Origin: Glandiceps talaboti
Taxonomy: Eukaryota > Hemichordata > Enteropneusta > Spengelidae
Direction: 5' to 3'
DNA: 64,000 bases
Assembly: GCF_964340395.1 (NCBI RefSeq)
Contig: NC_135568.1
Location: 8,635,280 to 8,699,279 of the forward strand
This document shows, in pieces, positions 50,523 to 60,800 of this stretch (the first letter of the stretch is position 1; each line of letters begins with the position of its first letter). Under the pieces are notes generated by a model. The model was not told the origin of the DNA. It did no database searches and saw only the letters and a program-made list of their open reading frames with translations. Position numbers and translations under genes: made by a program.

Positions 50523-51243
50523 ATACTTATTCCATTGGCTAGCCAGTGTCAATCTAAAAGATTTCACTTATGATAGAAATGATAGAGATGTTGGAGGGCA
50601 GTACATTGTACACGTACTTGTATATCTTTGTTATTTATACACATATACATAATTTATATGAAATCCATTATTAATATTTCATACATGTACATATCTATAC
50701 AGTATATAATATTCTATTAATCTATGCAGTGTTTATCAGTTTGAAACATTATATAAAAAAATCAAAATTTGTAGAAAACTAAACCACTTTGCCCTAAACC
50801 ACCAGTCCATATATAGAGCTGCAAAAATGCCTTAAAATTCACGATTACTATTTTTAAGTGCAAAGTACTATGATTTTCGCAATGCCAACACACAGAATGA
50901 CTAGTTAACTGGTGCACATCCAAGATGTATGTGAGTTTTTCTCCTATACCAGCATGAACTATATAGCAATATTAGCATTACATAATAATGTTAACTTATC
51001 ATAATATTAATAACACGATGAACAGCACAAGTTTAGTTAGTGGTCTGAGTACGAACACATAAACCAATCAAATGTTATGGTACTAGTACGATTCGATCAG
51101 AGAGAATCCTCGAATCAAACAACATCTCTGAAGTACTCACCACCGCCGTAGTTTAACCACTTATAGAATGGTCCATAAGGAAATAATCTTTTGTAGTAAA
51201 TTGGAAGTAACACTGGTAAATCGTTTTTATCGTAACCTGCCAT
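38770..51243 (-). CDS. PRIM1: DNA primase small (catalytic) subunit, full-length gene copy
   Basis: Primase catalytic subunit, which makes RNA primers with DNA polymerase alpha in the nucleus. Eleven minus-strand exons were placed by similarity to vertebrate PRIM1 and by splice signals: 51141-51243, 49916-50073, 49029-49135, 47140-47213, 45745-45881, 44861-44919, 43914-44037, 42587-42682, 40817-41019, 39703-39782 and 38770-38868. All phases match and give 413 codons; the vertebrate protein is about 420 residues. The start ATG (51243-51241) gives [10 protein letters not shown], and exon 1 ends NYGG as in vertebrates. Visible residues are the catalytic DID at 109-111, metal-site cysteines 121, 122, 128 and 131, SGRRGVHCW in exon 5, and YPRLD plus [12 protein letters not shown] in exon 9. 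The exon 7 donor (GTCTGT) is weak but in phase. The very short terminal exon after QQSG was not located. This is the only copy with exons 1 and 4, so it is probably the functional gene. Confidence 0.95.
39703..39782 (-). CDS. PRIM1: PRIM1 exon 10
   Basis: This 80-bp exon encodes [20 protein letters not shown] and ends AAKRKK. It matches the vertebrate FICRELD segment and the acidic linker. It joins exon 9 through a split Ser codon. Donor GTATAG. Confidence 0.87.
39878..40212. mobile_element. palindromic MITE, gtacgtac-centred family (unit 2, copy b)
   Basis: Counterpart of 18040-18372, with its centre at 40018-40045, in the intron between PRIM1 exons 9 and 10. Confidence 0.7.
40817..41019 (-). 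CDS. PRIM1: PRIM1 exon 9 (third catalytic Asp)
   Basis: The exon encodes [17 protein letters not shown], then [16 protein letters not shown] and [11 protein letters not shown], the most conserved C-terminal block; the Asp of YPRLD is the third metal ligand. The donor is GTAAAT. The 5' edge is ambiguous: acceptor TTTTCAG gives 203 bp with 12 unmatched residues, while an internal CCAG would end the exon at 40986. The vertebrate YGPWLEWE stretch is not seen in either model. Confidence 0.88.
41056..41260. mobile_element. piggyBac-like MITE with TTAA target duplication
   Basis: A 205-bp element flanked by TTAA on both sides (41052-41055 and 41261-41264). Its ends are CCCTTTCAATACTG and CAGTCATGAAAGGG, imperfect inverted repeats. 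Unit 1 has the empty site with a single TTAA at 19214-19217. TTAA targets and CCC-type ends are piggyBac hallmarks. It lies in the PRIM1 intron between exons 8 and 9. Confidence 0.88.
42068..42557. mobile_element. hairpin MITE with satellite-expanded loop (unit 2)
   Basis: The same arms as the element at 20041-20167, but the loop (about 42113-42505) has become about ten copies of a 37-bp AT-only unit, AATTTAAATTTTAATATAAT followed by TTAGATTTTAATACCGT. The neighbouring PRIM1 exon 8 is unaffected. Confidence 0.8.
42587..42682 (-). CDS. PRIM1: PRIM1 exon 8
   Basis: This 96-bp exon begins LREQLGKD after a CACAG acceptor and ends KKETDK before GTAAGT. It corresponds to the less conserved helical segment before the YCFPRLD block. 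Confidence 0.82.
43105..43358. mobile_element. MITE with CAATAGGGAACTT inverted ends (unit 2)
   Basis: Counterpart of 20691-20945 at the same place in the PRIM1 intron between exons 7 and 8. Confidence 0.75.
43914..44037 (-). CDS. PRIM1: PRIM1 exon 7
   Basis: This 124-bp exon encodes [25 protein letters not shown] and LALVPDDD, matching the vertebrate QDILENKESWDKILALVP block. The acceptor CCAG is good. The donor is placed at TCA/GTCTGT only because that keeps phase 0 with exon 8; it is a weak site, so this edge is uncertain. Confidence 0.82.
44861..44919 (-). CDS. PRIM1: PRIM1 exon 6
   Basis: This 59-bp exon encodes [19 protein letters not shown]. It aligns to the GGQDVKKKV block of vertebrate PRIM1. 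Donor GTAAGT, phase 2. Confidence 0.88.
45745..45881 (-). CDS. PRIM1: PRIM1 exon 5
   Basis: This 137-bp exon has acceptor TTTTAG and donor GTGAGC. It encodes [20 protein letters not shown] through EYLSLVK, including the Arg-Arg-Gly-Val-His core of the nucleotide-binding site. Confidence 0.94.
47012..47085 (-). pseudogene. decayed duplicate of PRIM1 exon 4
   Basis: On the minus strand this repeats [18 protein letters not shown] and the GTGAGG donor of the real exon 128 bp away. The 5' part has diverged: the first cysteine codon of the CxxC pair is lost and no acceptor gives the right phase. The flanking GTGTGGGAATCC sequence is shared too, so this is a local tandem duplication of the exon with some intron. 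It is probably skipped in splicing. Confidence 0.7.
47140..47213 (-). CDS. PRIM1: PRIM1 exon 4 (metal-site cysteines)
   Basis: This 74-bp exon encodes [12 protein letters not shown] followed by [12 protein letters not shown]. It matches the vertebrate block that links CCSS to EDFGF. Acceptor GATAG, donor GTGAGG and both phases (2 in, 1 out) fit exons 3 and 5. It supplies Cys128 and Cys131. Unit 1 has no equivalent exon. A decayed second copy lies just downstream at about 47012-47085. Confidence 0.9.
48392..48840. mobile_element. inverted-repeat element with CCTACCTGTAG ends (unit 2)
   Basis: Counterpart of 24084-24600 with two rather than three tandem copies of the left arm. Confidence 0.6.
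49029..49135 (-). CDS. PRIM1: PRIM1 exon 3 (catalytic aspartates)
   Basis: This 107-bp exon starts after CAG and ends at GTAAGT in phase 2. It encodes [13 protein letters not shown] and ends SCCS, so it holds the two catalytic aspartates (109, 111) and the first two metal-site cysteines (121, 122). Confidence 0.94.
49916..50073 (-). CDS. PRIM1: PRIM1 exon 2
   Basis: Acceptor TTCTAG and donor GTAAGT bound a 158-bp exon that includes [12 protein letters not shown] and [10 protein letters not shown]. It joins exon 1 through a split Val codon. Residue 59 is Ser here, as in vertebrate PRIM1, but Leu in the truncated copies at 695-852 and 25664-25821. Confidence 0.93.
51141..51243 (-). CDS. PRIM1: PRIM1 exon 1 (start codon)
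   Basis: The ATG is at 51243-51241 on the minus strand, and 34 codons end in WLNYGG before a GTGAGT donor, phase 1. The [12 protein letters not shown] and YKWLNYGG motifs are diagnostic of eukaryotic primase small subunits. This exon occurs once in the window; the other two PRIM1 copies lack it. Confidence 0.93.
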
Positions 51244-51257
51244 TTTGTTTGTATGAA

Positions 51258-51266
51258 TTTGGCGCG
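51258..51266. promoter_or_regulatory. E2F-type site in the PRIM1 promoter
   Basis: TTTGGCGCG lies 15 bp upstream of the PRIM1 start codon (gene on the minus strand). TTTSGCGC is the E2F/DP consensus, and primase genes are known S-phase E2F targets. A CRE-like TGACATCA lies further upstream at about 51292. The matches are seen directly; regulation is inferred. Confidence 0.55.
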
Positions 51267-53100
51267 GCTTTGTTGAACTTTGACCTCGGATATGACATCA
51301 CTTATCACATGATCAGGTCAACTGAGGTCGGGAAAGTACCTAGTTCTACGAATATCGCGAATACTCGATCGGGTTCAACTATACTGTCTTCGCTGTCTAA
51401 AATAAATCTGACACAGAGATATATTTTAACACTTTAATAGTTGAACTGTTAAGGCTAAAGTCTACCAACGTGTATAGTAAGAAGTATATGGCGCTTCGTC
51501 ACTGTTGAGTCTACGAACTTCCATAATTTATACCGAGATAAATGATAACAAGAACCATACATGGGTAAGTTGGTATTTGTTTTGGGATTATATATATGCA
51601 TTGTCCTTCGGACTTCGGAACACATTTATCCTTCGCTTACGTTTGCTGAAATTCAAGGAGTCCATATGAAAGATACTTTTGAGGTGTTAGTGTTGTTAGA
51701 TTGTGGTATCCTCCGCAAACAGGATCATGTAGCATATTAAAATGACGAATGAAATATTCAAATTGAGATCGTTTAACTTATACACCATACTTAACAACAA
51801 AAACATGGCGTCGTTTTTTTTCAAATCAAATGCCGTTAGATCTGCCCGTTGTAAAATATTACACTTAAAAATGTATAAAACAAGGGTGTAAACTTGACAC
51901 AACCTGTCGGAAATAATATTATATTGAAGCCCTAACAAGTTTGAAATAATAATGAAAGTGAAATGATGGAAGTATAAAAATTAAAATGCATACATATGGG
52001 GACGAGTCATGGGTGGTCTCCCGTGTGAGGTCAGTCTAGTTCCTGTACGGTATCGTTACGATTTACACTTCCACTCAGAGACCACGTTGGCATCCAGACT
52101 AGTGTGAGGTCACATGTTTCAATATTAAGGAAACATTTTGGCATGAATCATTTGTCTAATGCATAGATTTAAGCCATCCTGAACTCAACATATATTTAGT
52201 GAAACCATGGAGGTATGTAAGGGGAGAAACAGAACAGATGAACAAATTTTACCAAACGTCTATCTAAATCTCCTGCTGTGGAAAGGATGAACAGTGCGTG
52301 TCAGTAGAAATCCATCACACACTGACAGGCAGTTGTTATTGGTTACATCTTTAAATTTACTACAAACTCAACCTCCAGTTTGAAAGTAAGTAAGTGAGGA
52401 TGCGATAAAGTCATCATGTTTATATGAATGCTCCAATACCATAAACTAACACAGCTGGTTGTAAGAACAGAATGCTGTACAAGAGAAACCCATTTGACTA
52501 TATGGTGGAGATGATCGTAGAATGTATAGGGACTAGACTACATTTTCACTGGCCAGAGTATACTTTACTGCTGACACAGTCTCAGACAGTGCAGTGCATA
52601 GGCCCAAAGTTTCACAATAATGGCAAATGACTACATAATGTAGGATAGGTTGATCTCATGCCAGATAATCAACTGTTTAACCCATTCAGTTTCATTTACA
52701 CATGTACTTATAGTAAATATAGACCAATTCCTGTGACCAAAAATAGAATTGGCTCTTCCCTTTCTCCTACCACGCCTGGCATTTTGCTAATGGCCGTGTA
52801 TTCAAACCTAAAATGAAATTACAATTTCCTGCAGCAACCTTTGAATATAGTAATGTTTTACATTGTACAACCCAACCCTCTGAGTTGGTTCTAATCATGT
52901 GGTGATGTTAATATTGACGATAGTCATCTCAAAGTGAGAACAATTTCAAAACCAAAAGAATTTGCTCCTTTTTTCTGACTGAAGCTCCAGGAAGTAAAAG
53001 AATGCAGTCTACTACAGTGCTAGTAAAATGTATAGGTCTAGGTGAGAACCACACATGATTGGATTCTAAGAAAATAAACACTTTCACTTTTCCAGGTGAT
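51267..53100. other. region upstream of PRIM1, no gene established
   Basis: The first 120 bp are relatively CpG-rich and probably promoter. At 52207-52212 ATGGAG sits in a good start context (AAACC before it), directly followed by a strong donor GTATGTAAG; it could be a minimal first exon of the plus-strand gene at 56 kb (see findings). No other supported feature. Confidence 0.4.
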
Positions 53101-54400
53101 GTGTCAGGCCTGGGGTATAGATAGCAGTAATACAGATCATATAGACTACCAAATATTGTATCTAGACCACCAAATTAATAGTAGTCCAGGACACAGGGAC
53201 TGTTAAACATTGCATCTAGACTACCAAATTAACAGTAGTCCAGGACACATAGACTATTAAACATTGTTTGTACACTACCAAATTAGCAGCAGTCCAGGAC
53301 ACATAGACTACTAAACATTGTATCTAGACTACCAAATTAGCAGTAGTCCAGGACACATAGAATACTAAACATTGTATCTTGACTACCAAATTAGCAGTAG
53401 TCCAGGACACATAGACTACTAAACATTGTATCTAGACTACCAAATTAGCAGCAGTCCAGGACACATAGACTACTAAACATTGTATCTAGACTACCAAATT
53501 AGCAGTAGTCCAGGACACATAGACTACTAAACATTGTATCTAGACTACCAAATTAGCAGTAGTCCAGGACACATAGACTACTAAACATTGTATCTAGACT
53601 ACCAAATTTGCAGTAGTCCAGATCACATAGACTACTAAACATTGTATCTAGACTACCAAATTAATAGTCCAGATCATATAGACTACCAAATGTTGTATCT
53701 AGTATCTTGTATCTAGTAGTCCACGACACAGGGACTACTAAACATTGTATCTAGACTACCAAATTAGCAGTAGTCCAAGACACATAGAATACTAAACATT
53801 GTATCTAGACTACCAAATTAGCAGTAGTCCAGGACACATAGACTACTAAACATTGTATCTTGACTACCAAATTAGTAGTAGTCCAGGACACATAGACTAC
53901 TAAACATTGTATCTTGACTACCAAATTAGCAGTAGTCCAGGACACATAGACTACTAAACATTGTATCTTGACTACCAAATTAGCAGTAGTCCAGGACACA
54001 TAGACTACTAAACATTGTATCTTGACTACCAAATTAGCAGTAGTCCAGGACACATAGACTACTAAACATTGTATCTTGACTACTAAATTCGCAATAATCC
54101 AATACGTGACTTGGACTACTGAATAATGTATCTAGACTACCAAATTACCAGTAGCCCAAGACACATAGAACATTGTATCTTGACTACCAAATTAGCAGTA
54201 GCCCAGTACATATAGACTACTAAACATTGTATCTTGACTACCAGATTAACAGTAGTCCAGGACACTGTAACTAGACTACCAAATTAGCAATAGTCCAGTA
54301 CACATAGAATACTGAATAATGTATCTATTCTAGACTACCAAATTGACTGTAGTCCAGAACACATAGACTTCTTAACACTGTATCTAGACAGTGTAAGTCT
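53100..54400. repeat. 54-bp minisatellite between PRIM1 and the GT-like gene
   Basis: About 23 units of GACTACCAAATTAGCAGTAG, TCCAGGACACATAGACTACT and AAACATTGTATCTA. Outer units are more diverged and the centre is nearly uniform. The 18-residue periodic reading frame on the minus strand is a by-product of the 54-bp period. Confidence 0.92.
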
Positions 54401-55043
54401 TATACATACACAGTATTTTTGGTATACAATGTTGTGCTAAATGAGATCACTGAATGAATAATTATGAATTCAGATCTTATGCTTTGTTCTTGATCCTTCT
54501 GTGGTCATGTAACCTTTGACCTTTACGTCATCAAGCATTGTAGTTGTTGATGCAAAGTTCAAGAGATCAAGGCCATGCATGCACAATCACATGTACGTCC
54601 TGTCAACTTTTGTACCGGGCCAAATCAATGTTTACGTCAGTAACTGATTATGTTTACGATTGAAGTGTCCATCATATATACATGCGTATAATATATATGT
54701 GACGTCATCCATTATGGGAACGAGGCTAATTCATGACTCCGCCATATATTTTACATTGCAAAACTCTTTAATAGTAGACTGTGTTGCAAATTGTGTTAGC
54801 AGCTATCATGCTACTTATTGATAGATACTGGTATTATATTACTGTTACATGTACTACATCTTGTGTATTATATTAGGTAGGTGTGTCAATGTTGTCTTGT
54901 AGGCTATTCAGTCTAACTTAATTGATTGCTTAGTCAAACTAGTTCACATTTTAGTATGTTATATGTCACTTTCTGTTCTGTAAGTGGACATTTGTTAATC
55001 ACGTCACGATATATTTGCTGTAAACTTGTCACTAGAGTAGGCA

Positions 55044-55288
55044 GATTATGTGTATATGTGTCTGTCTGTGTGTCTTGCTGTGGCTGTTTTTCTGTGTCTG
55101 TCAGTCTGTATTTGTGTGTCTGTCTATGTGTGTGTCTGTGTGTGTGTGTGTATGTGCCTGTGTCTGTGTCTGTGTGTCTGTGTCTGTGTATGTGTATGTG
55201 TGTAACAGTATATGTTACTACATGTGTCTGTCTATGTGTGTATCTGTGTGTATGTGTATGTGCCTGTGTCTGTGTTTGTGTTTGTGTT

Positions 55289-55319
<31 letters not shown>

Positions 55320-55345
55320 GTGTGTAACAGTATATGTTTCTACAT
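55044..55345. repeat. TG-rich simple repeat (TGTGTC/TGTATG)n
   Basis: Mixed TGTGTC, TGTGTG and TGTATG hexamers form two near-repeats of about 130 bp, each ending GTGTAACAGTATATGTT. Long Cys/Val frames across it are low-complexity artefacts. Confidence 0.9.
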
Positions 55346-55691
55346 GTGTGTGTGGCAGTGTCTACACTATTAAAGTCCTTTACCACTGAGATTTAACCCT
55401 GACACTGAAATTCATTTACTTCATTCCAGTTTAAACTACACTAACATAATGTAAAATAACATACCTCACCTTTATGATTATTTTTTTGTCTTTTTTGACA
55501 TTTGCATAGTTTTTTTAGAGATTAGAAGTACATGCTGTGTCAAGGACATATTTTATGTATACATGCTTGGTAAATGATTGATTTAATAGCATCAACAGAT
55601 TGGTCGACAGTGTGTCTGTTGTTTAACATACCACTGACGCACAGCAAATTCTTATGACATACATCATACATGTACCAAAATACAACGAGTA

Positions 55692-55909
55692 ATACTGAAG
55701 TAAAGCACTTTCTCTATGTGCTACACTCATTTATAGCATTCATATCAAGTGTAAATGTATACTGTTTCAATTGGTTTATTTACAATGTACAAACCTAGCA
55801 TGTGACGTTTCTAATGTTGTCAATTAGCAAATGATACAGTATACTTTTACACTTGATATGGATGCTATAAATGATTGTGGTACATATATAAAATGCTTTA
55901 CTTTGGTGT
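55692..55909. mobile_element. TA-flanked MITE with ~65-bp inverted repeats
   Basis: The left arm has AGTAAAGCACTTTCTCTATG, then CATTTATAGCATTCATATCA. The right arm is the near-exact reverse complement ending GCTTTACTTTGGTGT. TA dinucleotides lie at both edges (55690-55691, 55910-55911), the Tc1/mariner target. No coding capacity. Confidence 0.8.
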
Positions 55910-56146
55910 TATGGGTTGTATGATGTTCCCGTATGTTCATGTGTAATCTTCACTACATGGTCACTTGATGGAACAAGAGTGTTCATTAGAGGATATACTG
56001 TTTCACTTCAGGTGCGATATAGAATTCTCAGTACCCGAAATAGAATATTACTGTCTTAACCTCCATGAAAATAATGACTACATGATTTCTAGGTCAACAC
56101 CAGAACTTCCACTCAAGACAACTCAAACGCATTACTACAGATGCGA

Positions 56147-56224
56147 GTGAAAATAAGTTGATCTTCTTGTTCTATTTTGACCCTGTAGCATGAGGTAAAA
56201 TGCTATTGCAGGTAGCGAGAATTT
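56147..56224 (-). repeat. single inverted copy of the 68-bp repeat found at 62447-62932
   Basis: The reverse complement reads CTACCTGCAATAGCATTTTA, CCTCATGCTA and CAAAATAGAACAAGAAG, as in the array at 62.5 kb. It lies 140 bp upstream of a candidate 5' exon of the GT-like gene. Confidence 0.85.
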
Positions 56225-56360
56225 GAACGAATCACATCTTCCACTCAAATTATCACAAACTACATGTACATGTGTATCGTAACAACACAAAAATGTATGG
56301 TAGTTGATGTGATTCTGATTTCTAAAAATATAAATATTTCCATTCTTTTTTTTCTTACAG

Positions 56361-56431
56361 ATCACAAAATTAAGTACAACTCCAAGAACACACTCTAACT
56401 TCTTGAAATATCCACTCCACACCAAATACAA
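56361..56431 (+). other. candidate upstream exon of the GT-like gene
   Basis: It starts after a strong polypyrimidine acceptor (TTTTTTTTCTTACAG) and ends at GTATGT. The 71 bp are open (ITKLSTTPRTHSNFLKYPLH and so on) and, after a 57-bp intron with acceptor CCACTTAG, join in frame just before the ATG at 56490. It could be coding or 5' UTR. Confidence 0.35.
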
Positions 56432-56489
56432 GTATGTGTGAAACTACAGTAAAAAGTCAACTATTCTATAATGTAGATATCCACTTAGA

Positions 56490-57666
56490 ATGAATCCAAC
56501 ACAAAATACTGGATTTACATTCAGGTTATCACCAGCAAACTTTAACATTACAAGTACTCCACAAAATCCTCAGATGCCTCAACCAGGGATGGAAACTGCT
56601 ACTAGTGGAATGCAGACAGGTCAGTGGGACTTATCAGCCCAGGCTCAGATCAACCATGGACAAGTACATGTACAGCCACAAAAAAGGAAAGATCAGCCTT
56701 ATGATTTCTCTGAAAGATCTCAGAGGAGGAGAAAGCATGCGTCCAGCAGGAGACAAAGGAATAATCAGTTTTCACAAGGTAGGAATATGGCATTGAAGGA
56801 TGAAGTTATTGCTTCCAATCACGATGCTGGGAATAAAGTACAAGGTGTAAGGAAAACAGAACTTGGCAACATTATTGCTGTGCCTAATGATGATGAAGAA
56901 ATGAATCCAGAAGTCGCTGAAACAGCTGAGGGTATTCGGAGATTGGATATCGAAGAAAGAGTGAAAGAAAACGGAGGAATGGACACGGATGAACAAAGTG
57001 ATGATGATGATGATGATGATAGCAATGATAATGATGATGATAAATATGGATCACTTGCAAAACCGATACCAGCAGCAGACACAATTGATGAAACCAATGG
57101 AATGGCATATGGAAATTCATTAAACAGAAACATGAATGAAACCATGACACTCCCTAAATCTTTCCTTGAAAATACGTCACCTAATTCACCAAAACAGGAT
57201 GCACAAACAATGACGACATTTAAAAGGAGGTCAAAGAAGGTTCAAACTCCACCCATGCCAAAAATGATAACTAAGGCAACACAAACGGATGAGTCATACG
57301 TGAGAACGTTAAAGATGTCAGAAAGTTTTTCAACTCAGACCCCGACACAACCAGAGGAAGAAGAGACAATGTCATTCAGTGGTGAGATATTAGAGTACCC
57401 ATCAGATGATGATGTGATGGCAGAACCGTTCACAACACAGTCTTTGCAACCAGTAAAATATGAAGAATACAGAGGTATGGAGGATATGTTTTTGTGTAAC
57501 CTTGTCTTCTCATTTTTTTTAGAAATTATGGTTTAATAATATACATGCATGTATAACTTCACCTCCAGTCATTCATTTCTTTGTTGTGGTGTCATCATAT
57601 AGTCATCTACAACAGTTAGATTAGTGACTGTACATGCACAGACTTATACACAGGCTTACACATACC

Positions 57667-57752
<86 letters not shown>

Positions 57753-57823
57753 AAATACTGAAAATGTTTGCATACATACATACATACATACATACATACA
57801 TACATACATACATGTACATACAG

Positions 57824-57868
<45 letters not shown>

Positions 57869-60800
57869 TGTAATGTGTGTGCATGTACATGTATATAATT
57901 TGTGTGTGTACATGCACACACATTTCTTTGCTTGTTTGTACATCTGTTCATTATTTATTTTGAATGCATATTTTGCTTTTTTGGTATAGTATACTGTAGT
58001 TAGAAACCTTCTAATTTATAATAAAGAATTTATCAATTTGTATTTCATCTGTCGCAATACTTACGTCAACAAGATCTTTGAGGAAATGAACCCTGTGTTA
58101 TTTTACAAAATACAAACCAAAGAAACTATGTGTAAAACAGATTTTTATCATAGGGAAACAAGAGACAAGTTAAACTGTAATGGAGTTTCATTTCCTCTAT
58201 TTAGGCAACATAACATGAACTGTGAAATACATACATATACATGTAGATATACATGTATATGTGTACCGACAGTCGTTAGCATCTTCTCTGACATCTACAT
58301 GTGTACATGTATGATGTGATTGTGACAAGGGGTTGCCATTGACCAAGGGTTAGCAGCAGTGTGTCCTCTAATGATAGCCAATTTTTGTTGTTGTGAGTCA
58401 AAATGATAAAAACTGGTATTTCTTGCGAGTCACCACATAGTAAGAGATAGGGGAACACCAAATTTTGGTGCGTCACTAGAAATTGTGTCCATCAGTGTTT
58501 TTTGTCTTCTTCAGATTTTGATTTGAATATCATACTGCAAAATCTGTGTCATATTTAAAACAGAATTTTCTCTGTAATTTTCTTTCTTTCATTCTTTCTT
58601 TCTCTTTCTTGCTTTGATTTTTTTAACAGAAGATGGAAATAATCACATAGCAGTGAGTTTTGATGTGCATCCATCACAACTCAATGTTTTTCGTTCGATG
58701 CCATCACATCGACATCAAGCACCAGCTCCAGCTGTAAATCACACACCATCAGCAGCAGTCAAGACTGATCATCTAGCATCACCCATTACTAGTGCAGTAC
58801 AACCATCATCAGTCAATACAATGCCAGGTATGTGTAGTGTCTTGTTCCTAGTACTAATAGTGTACATTGATGTATGCTTCAGTGTTTTTGCTATGGTTAA
58901 TGGAAATTTGATCACAGAGAGGAGAAATCTGGTAAAAGTGGTATAGATTTCTGTACCATTAGGTGGTGTGGAACCCTTTAGGCTCCCAACAGTGGAGAGA
59001 AATCTGACAGTACAATAGTAGAAAACATTGGGAATATGTAGGTGAAATCTGGCATTAATGTGTCTCTTTCTTTCTATTCACAGGAAATGCAAATAATCAC
59101 ACAGCAGTGAATGGTGCTTTGCATCCATCACAACTCAATGTTTTTCGTTCGATGCCATCACATCGACATCAAGCACCAGCTCCAGTTGTAAATCACACAC
59201 CATCAGCAGCAGTCAAAACTAATCATCAAGCATCACCCTTTACTAGTGCAGTGCAACCATCGCCAGTCAATACAATACCAAGTATGTATAATGTAGTAAG
59301 ACTGTCTTATTTTTAGTACTTGTGTATGCTTCAGCGTTTGTGCTGTGGTTAAATGAAAATCTGGTGACAATGAAGAGAAATCTGGGAAAAGTGGTATAGA
59401 TTTCTATACTATATGTACCATAAGGTTAGTGTGGAACCCTTTAGGCTCCTAACAGAGGAGAGAAATCTGAAAAAATTTGCATAGATTTTCATACCGTGTA
59501 CCACAGCAATAGTAGGAAACATTGAGAATAGATAAATGAAATATGACAAAACGTACAATAAAATTTTGTAAGTTCCATGGTAATAGAGGATAAAAGCTGG
59601 CAAAATTTATATAGATTACCATGTACCAGAACTACCATTTGGAGCATTGGTAAGAGAGGGGGAAAAGGTACATACTACTTTTGTACCATGTCTCAGAATT
59701 ACAAATGAGATCATTGTAATAGAGGGGAAAATTTGGTAAAACCTGCAAGCTTTCCATACTATATCCAGAACTATAGGAAGGAACCCTGAAAAGAGAGACT
59801 CAGAGGTGAAATCATGTGAAATTTGCATAGATAGATTGATACGTTAGTAGTCAAAAATAATGCTGCATTTGGTAGTAATGGTTAATGTGTCATTTTTCCA
59901 GATTATTCAGTGATGTTTGTGTCCAGGACCTGGAATGAAGACTTTGGAAGAGGTTGCCTCTTTAACCGTCACCTAGCAACCAGTGTTAGTAACCGTGGCA
60001 TCATGACATACAATCCAGTGACTGAGAGGAGCAAGAAACCATACATCCGAGATAGCGAAACAGGGGTCATTCAGATTCACCCTGATGAGAAAAAGTTAGC
60101 CATGCTGACCAAAAAAACACCAAGTGTAGATTGGTTCTTCCAGCATAAAAGTTTGTTTCCTTACCTGGGTGATCTCGCACCTGTCATCAAGGTAGTGATA
60201 GGCTATCTATCTGTAGGTTATGACAGTGGCCTGGTTGATGCAGCCAAAGATCTGAAACAGTCAGTCTACCCTGAAGCCAAGTTGATATTCTTCAATTTAA
60301 CAATCCCAGAAGATTATGGCGATACACGTGGAGAACAGGAATCGCTGGATAATGCCGCCAGTGCTAATGTGATCTTTTCAGTTGGTCATTCCGCATACAG
60401 TCACTTTGAAAACAAATACAAGGCCCTGTTCGACGTTGATGTCAAACACCTGCTTTACTTACCACCAGTCATGCCGATGTTTATAGAAACCAATGTCATA
60501 CGTCCAGGTGATGCCAAGCAGCAAGTTCTCTCTGTTTGTCCGGTACGTAGTGAGGAAGATTTCAGTCATTACACTCTCAGTGCTATGGCCATGGGTAAAG
60601 TAGCCAAAACTTGTTACCAAGCACTGGAGCAGCCCCCAGTTTGGAATGTCATTGGTGTCAACAAGGAGATGCTGTCCAAATTCGAGAAGTTCCTGAAAGA
60701 GAAAGCCAGCTGTGCTAACCTACGAATTAATGTGTACCCCTGTAAGTCACTGAAGGAGTTTAAAAGAAATCTGATGCAGAGTTCCTTATACATTACGACG

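Larger units (their letters stand above)
26568..50827. repeat. tandem segmental duplication unit 2 (~24.3 kb)
   Basis: It starts at the same transposase/intron junction as unit 1. On its right, homology ends near 50827, where sequence continues into authentic PRIM1 intron 1 and exon 1. This makes it the end of the array that keeps the ancestral gene. Its private segment is about 29820-33600. Confidence 0.88.

Noticed and set aside
53805-54053. 82-residue minus-strand frame of 18-residue repeats
   Set aside because: It follows from a 54-bp minisatellite period divisible by three; no start context or splice signals and no coding bias.
54926-55389. Long Cys/Val and Thr/His open frames on both strands
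   Set aside because: Translations of a TG/CA simple repeat; a low-complexity artefact. The same applies at 57616-57951, 23482-23935 and 7851-8226 (minus strand).
56819-57150. Ser- and His-rich minus-strand frames
   Set aside because: Antisense shadows of the poly-Asp (GAT repeat) part of the GT-like gene.
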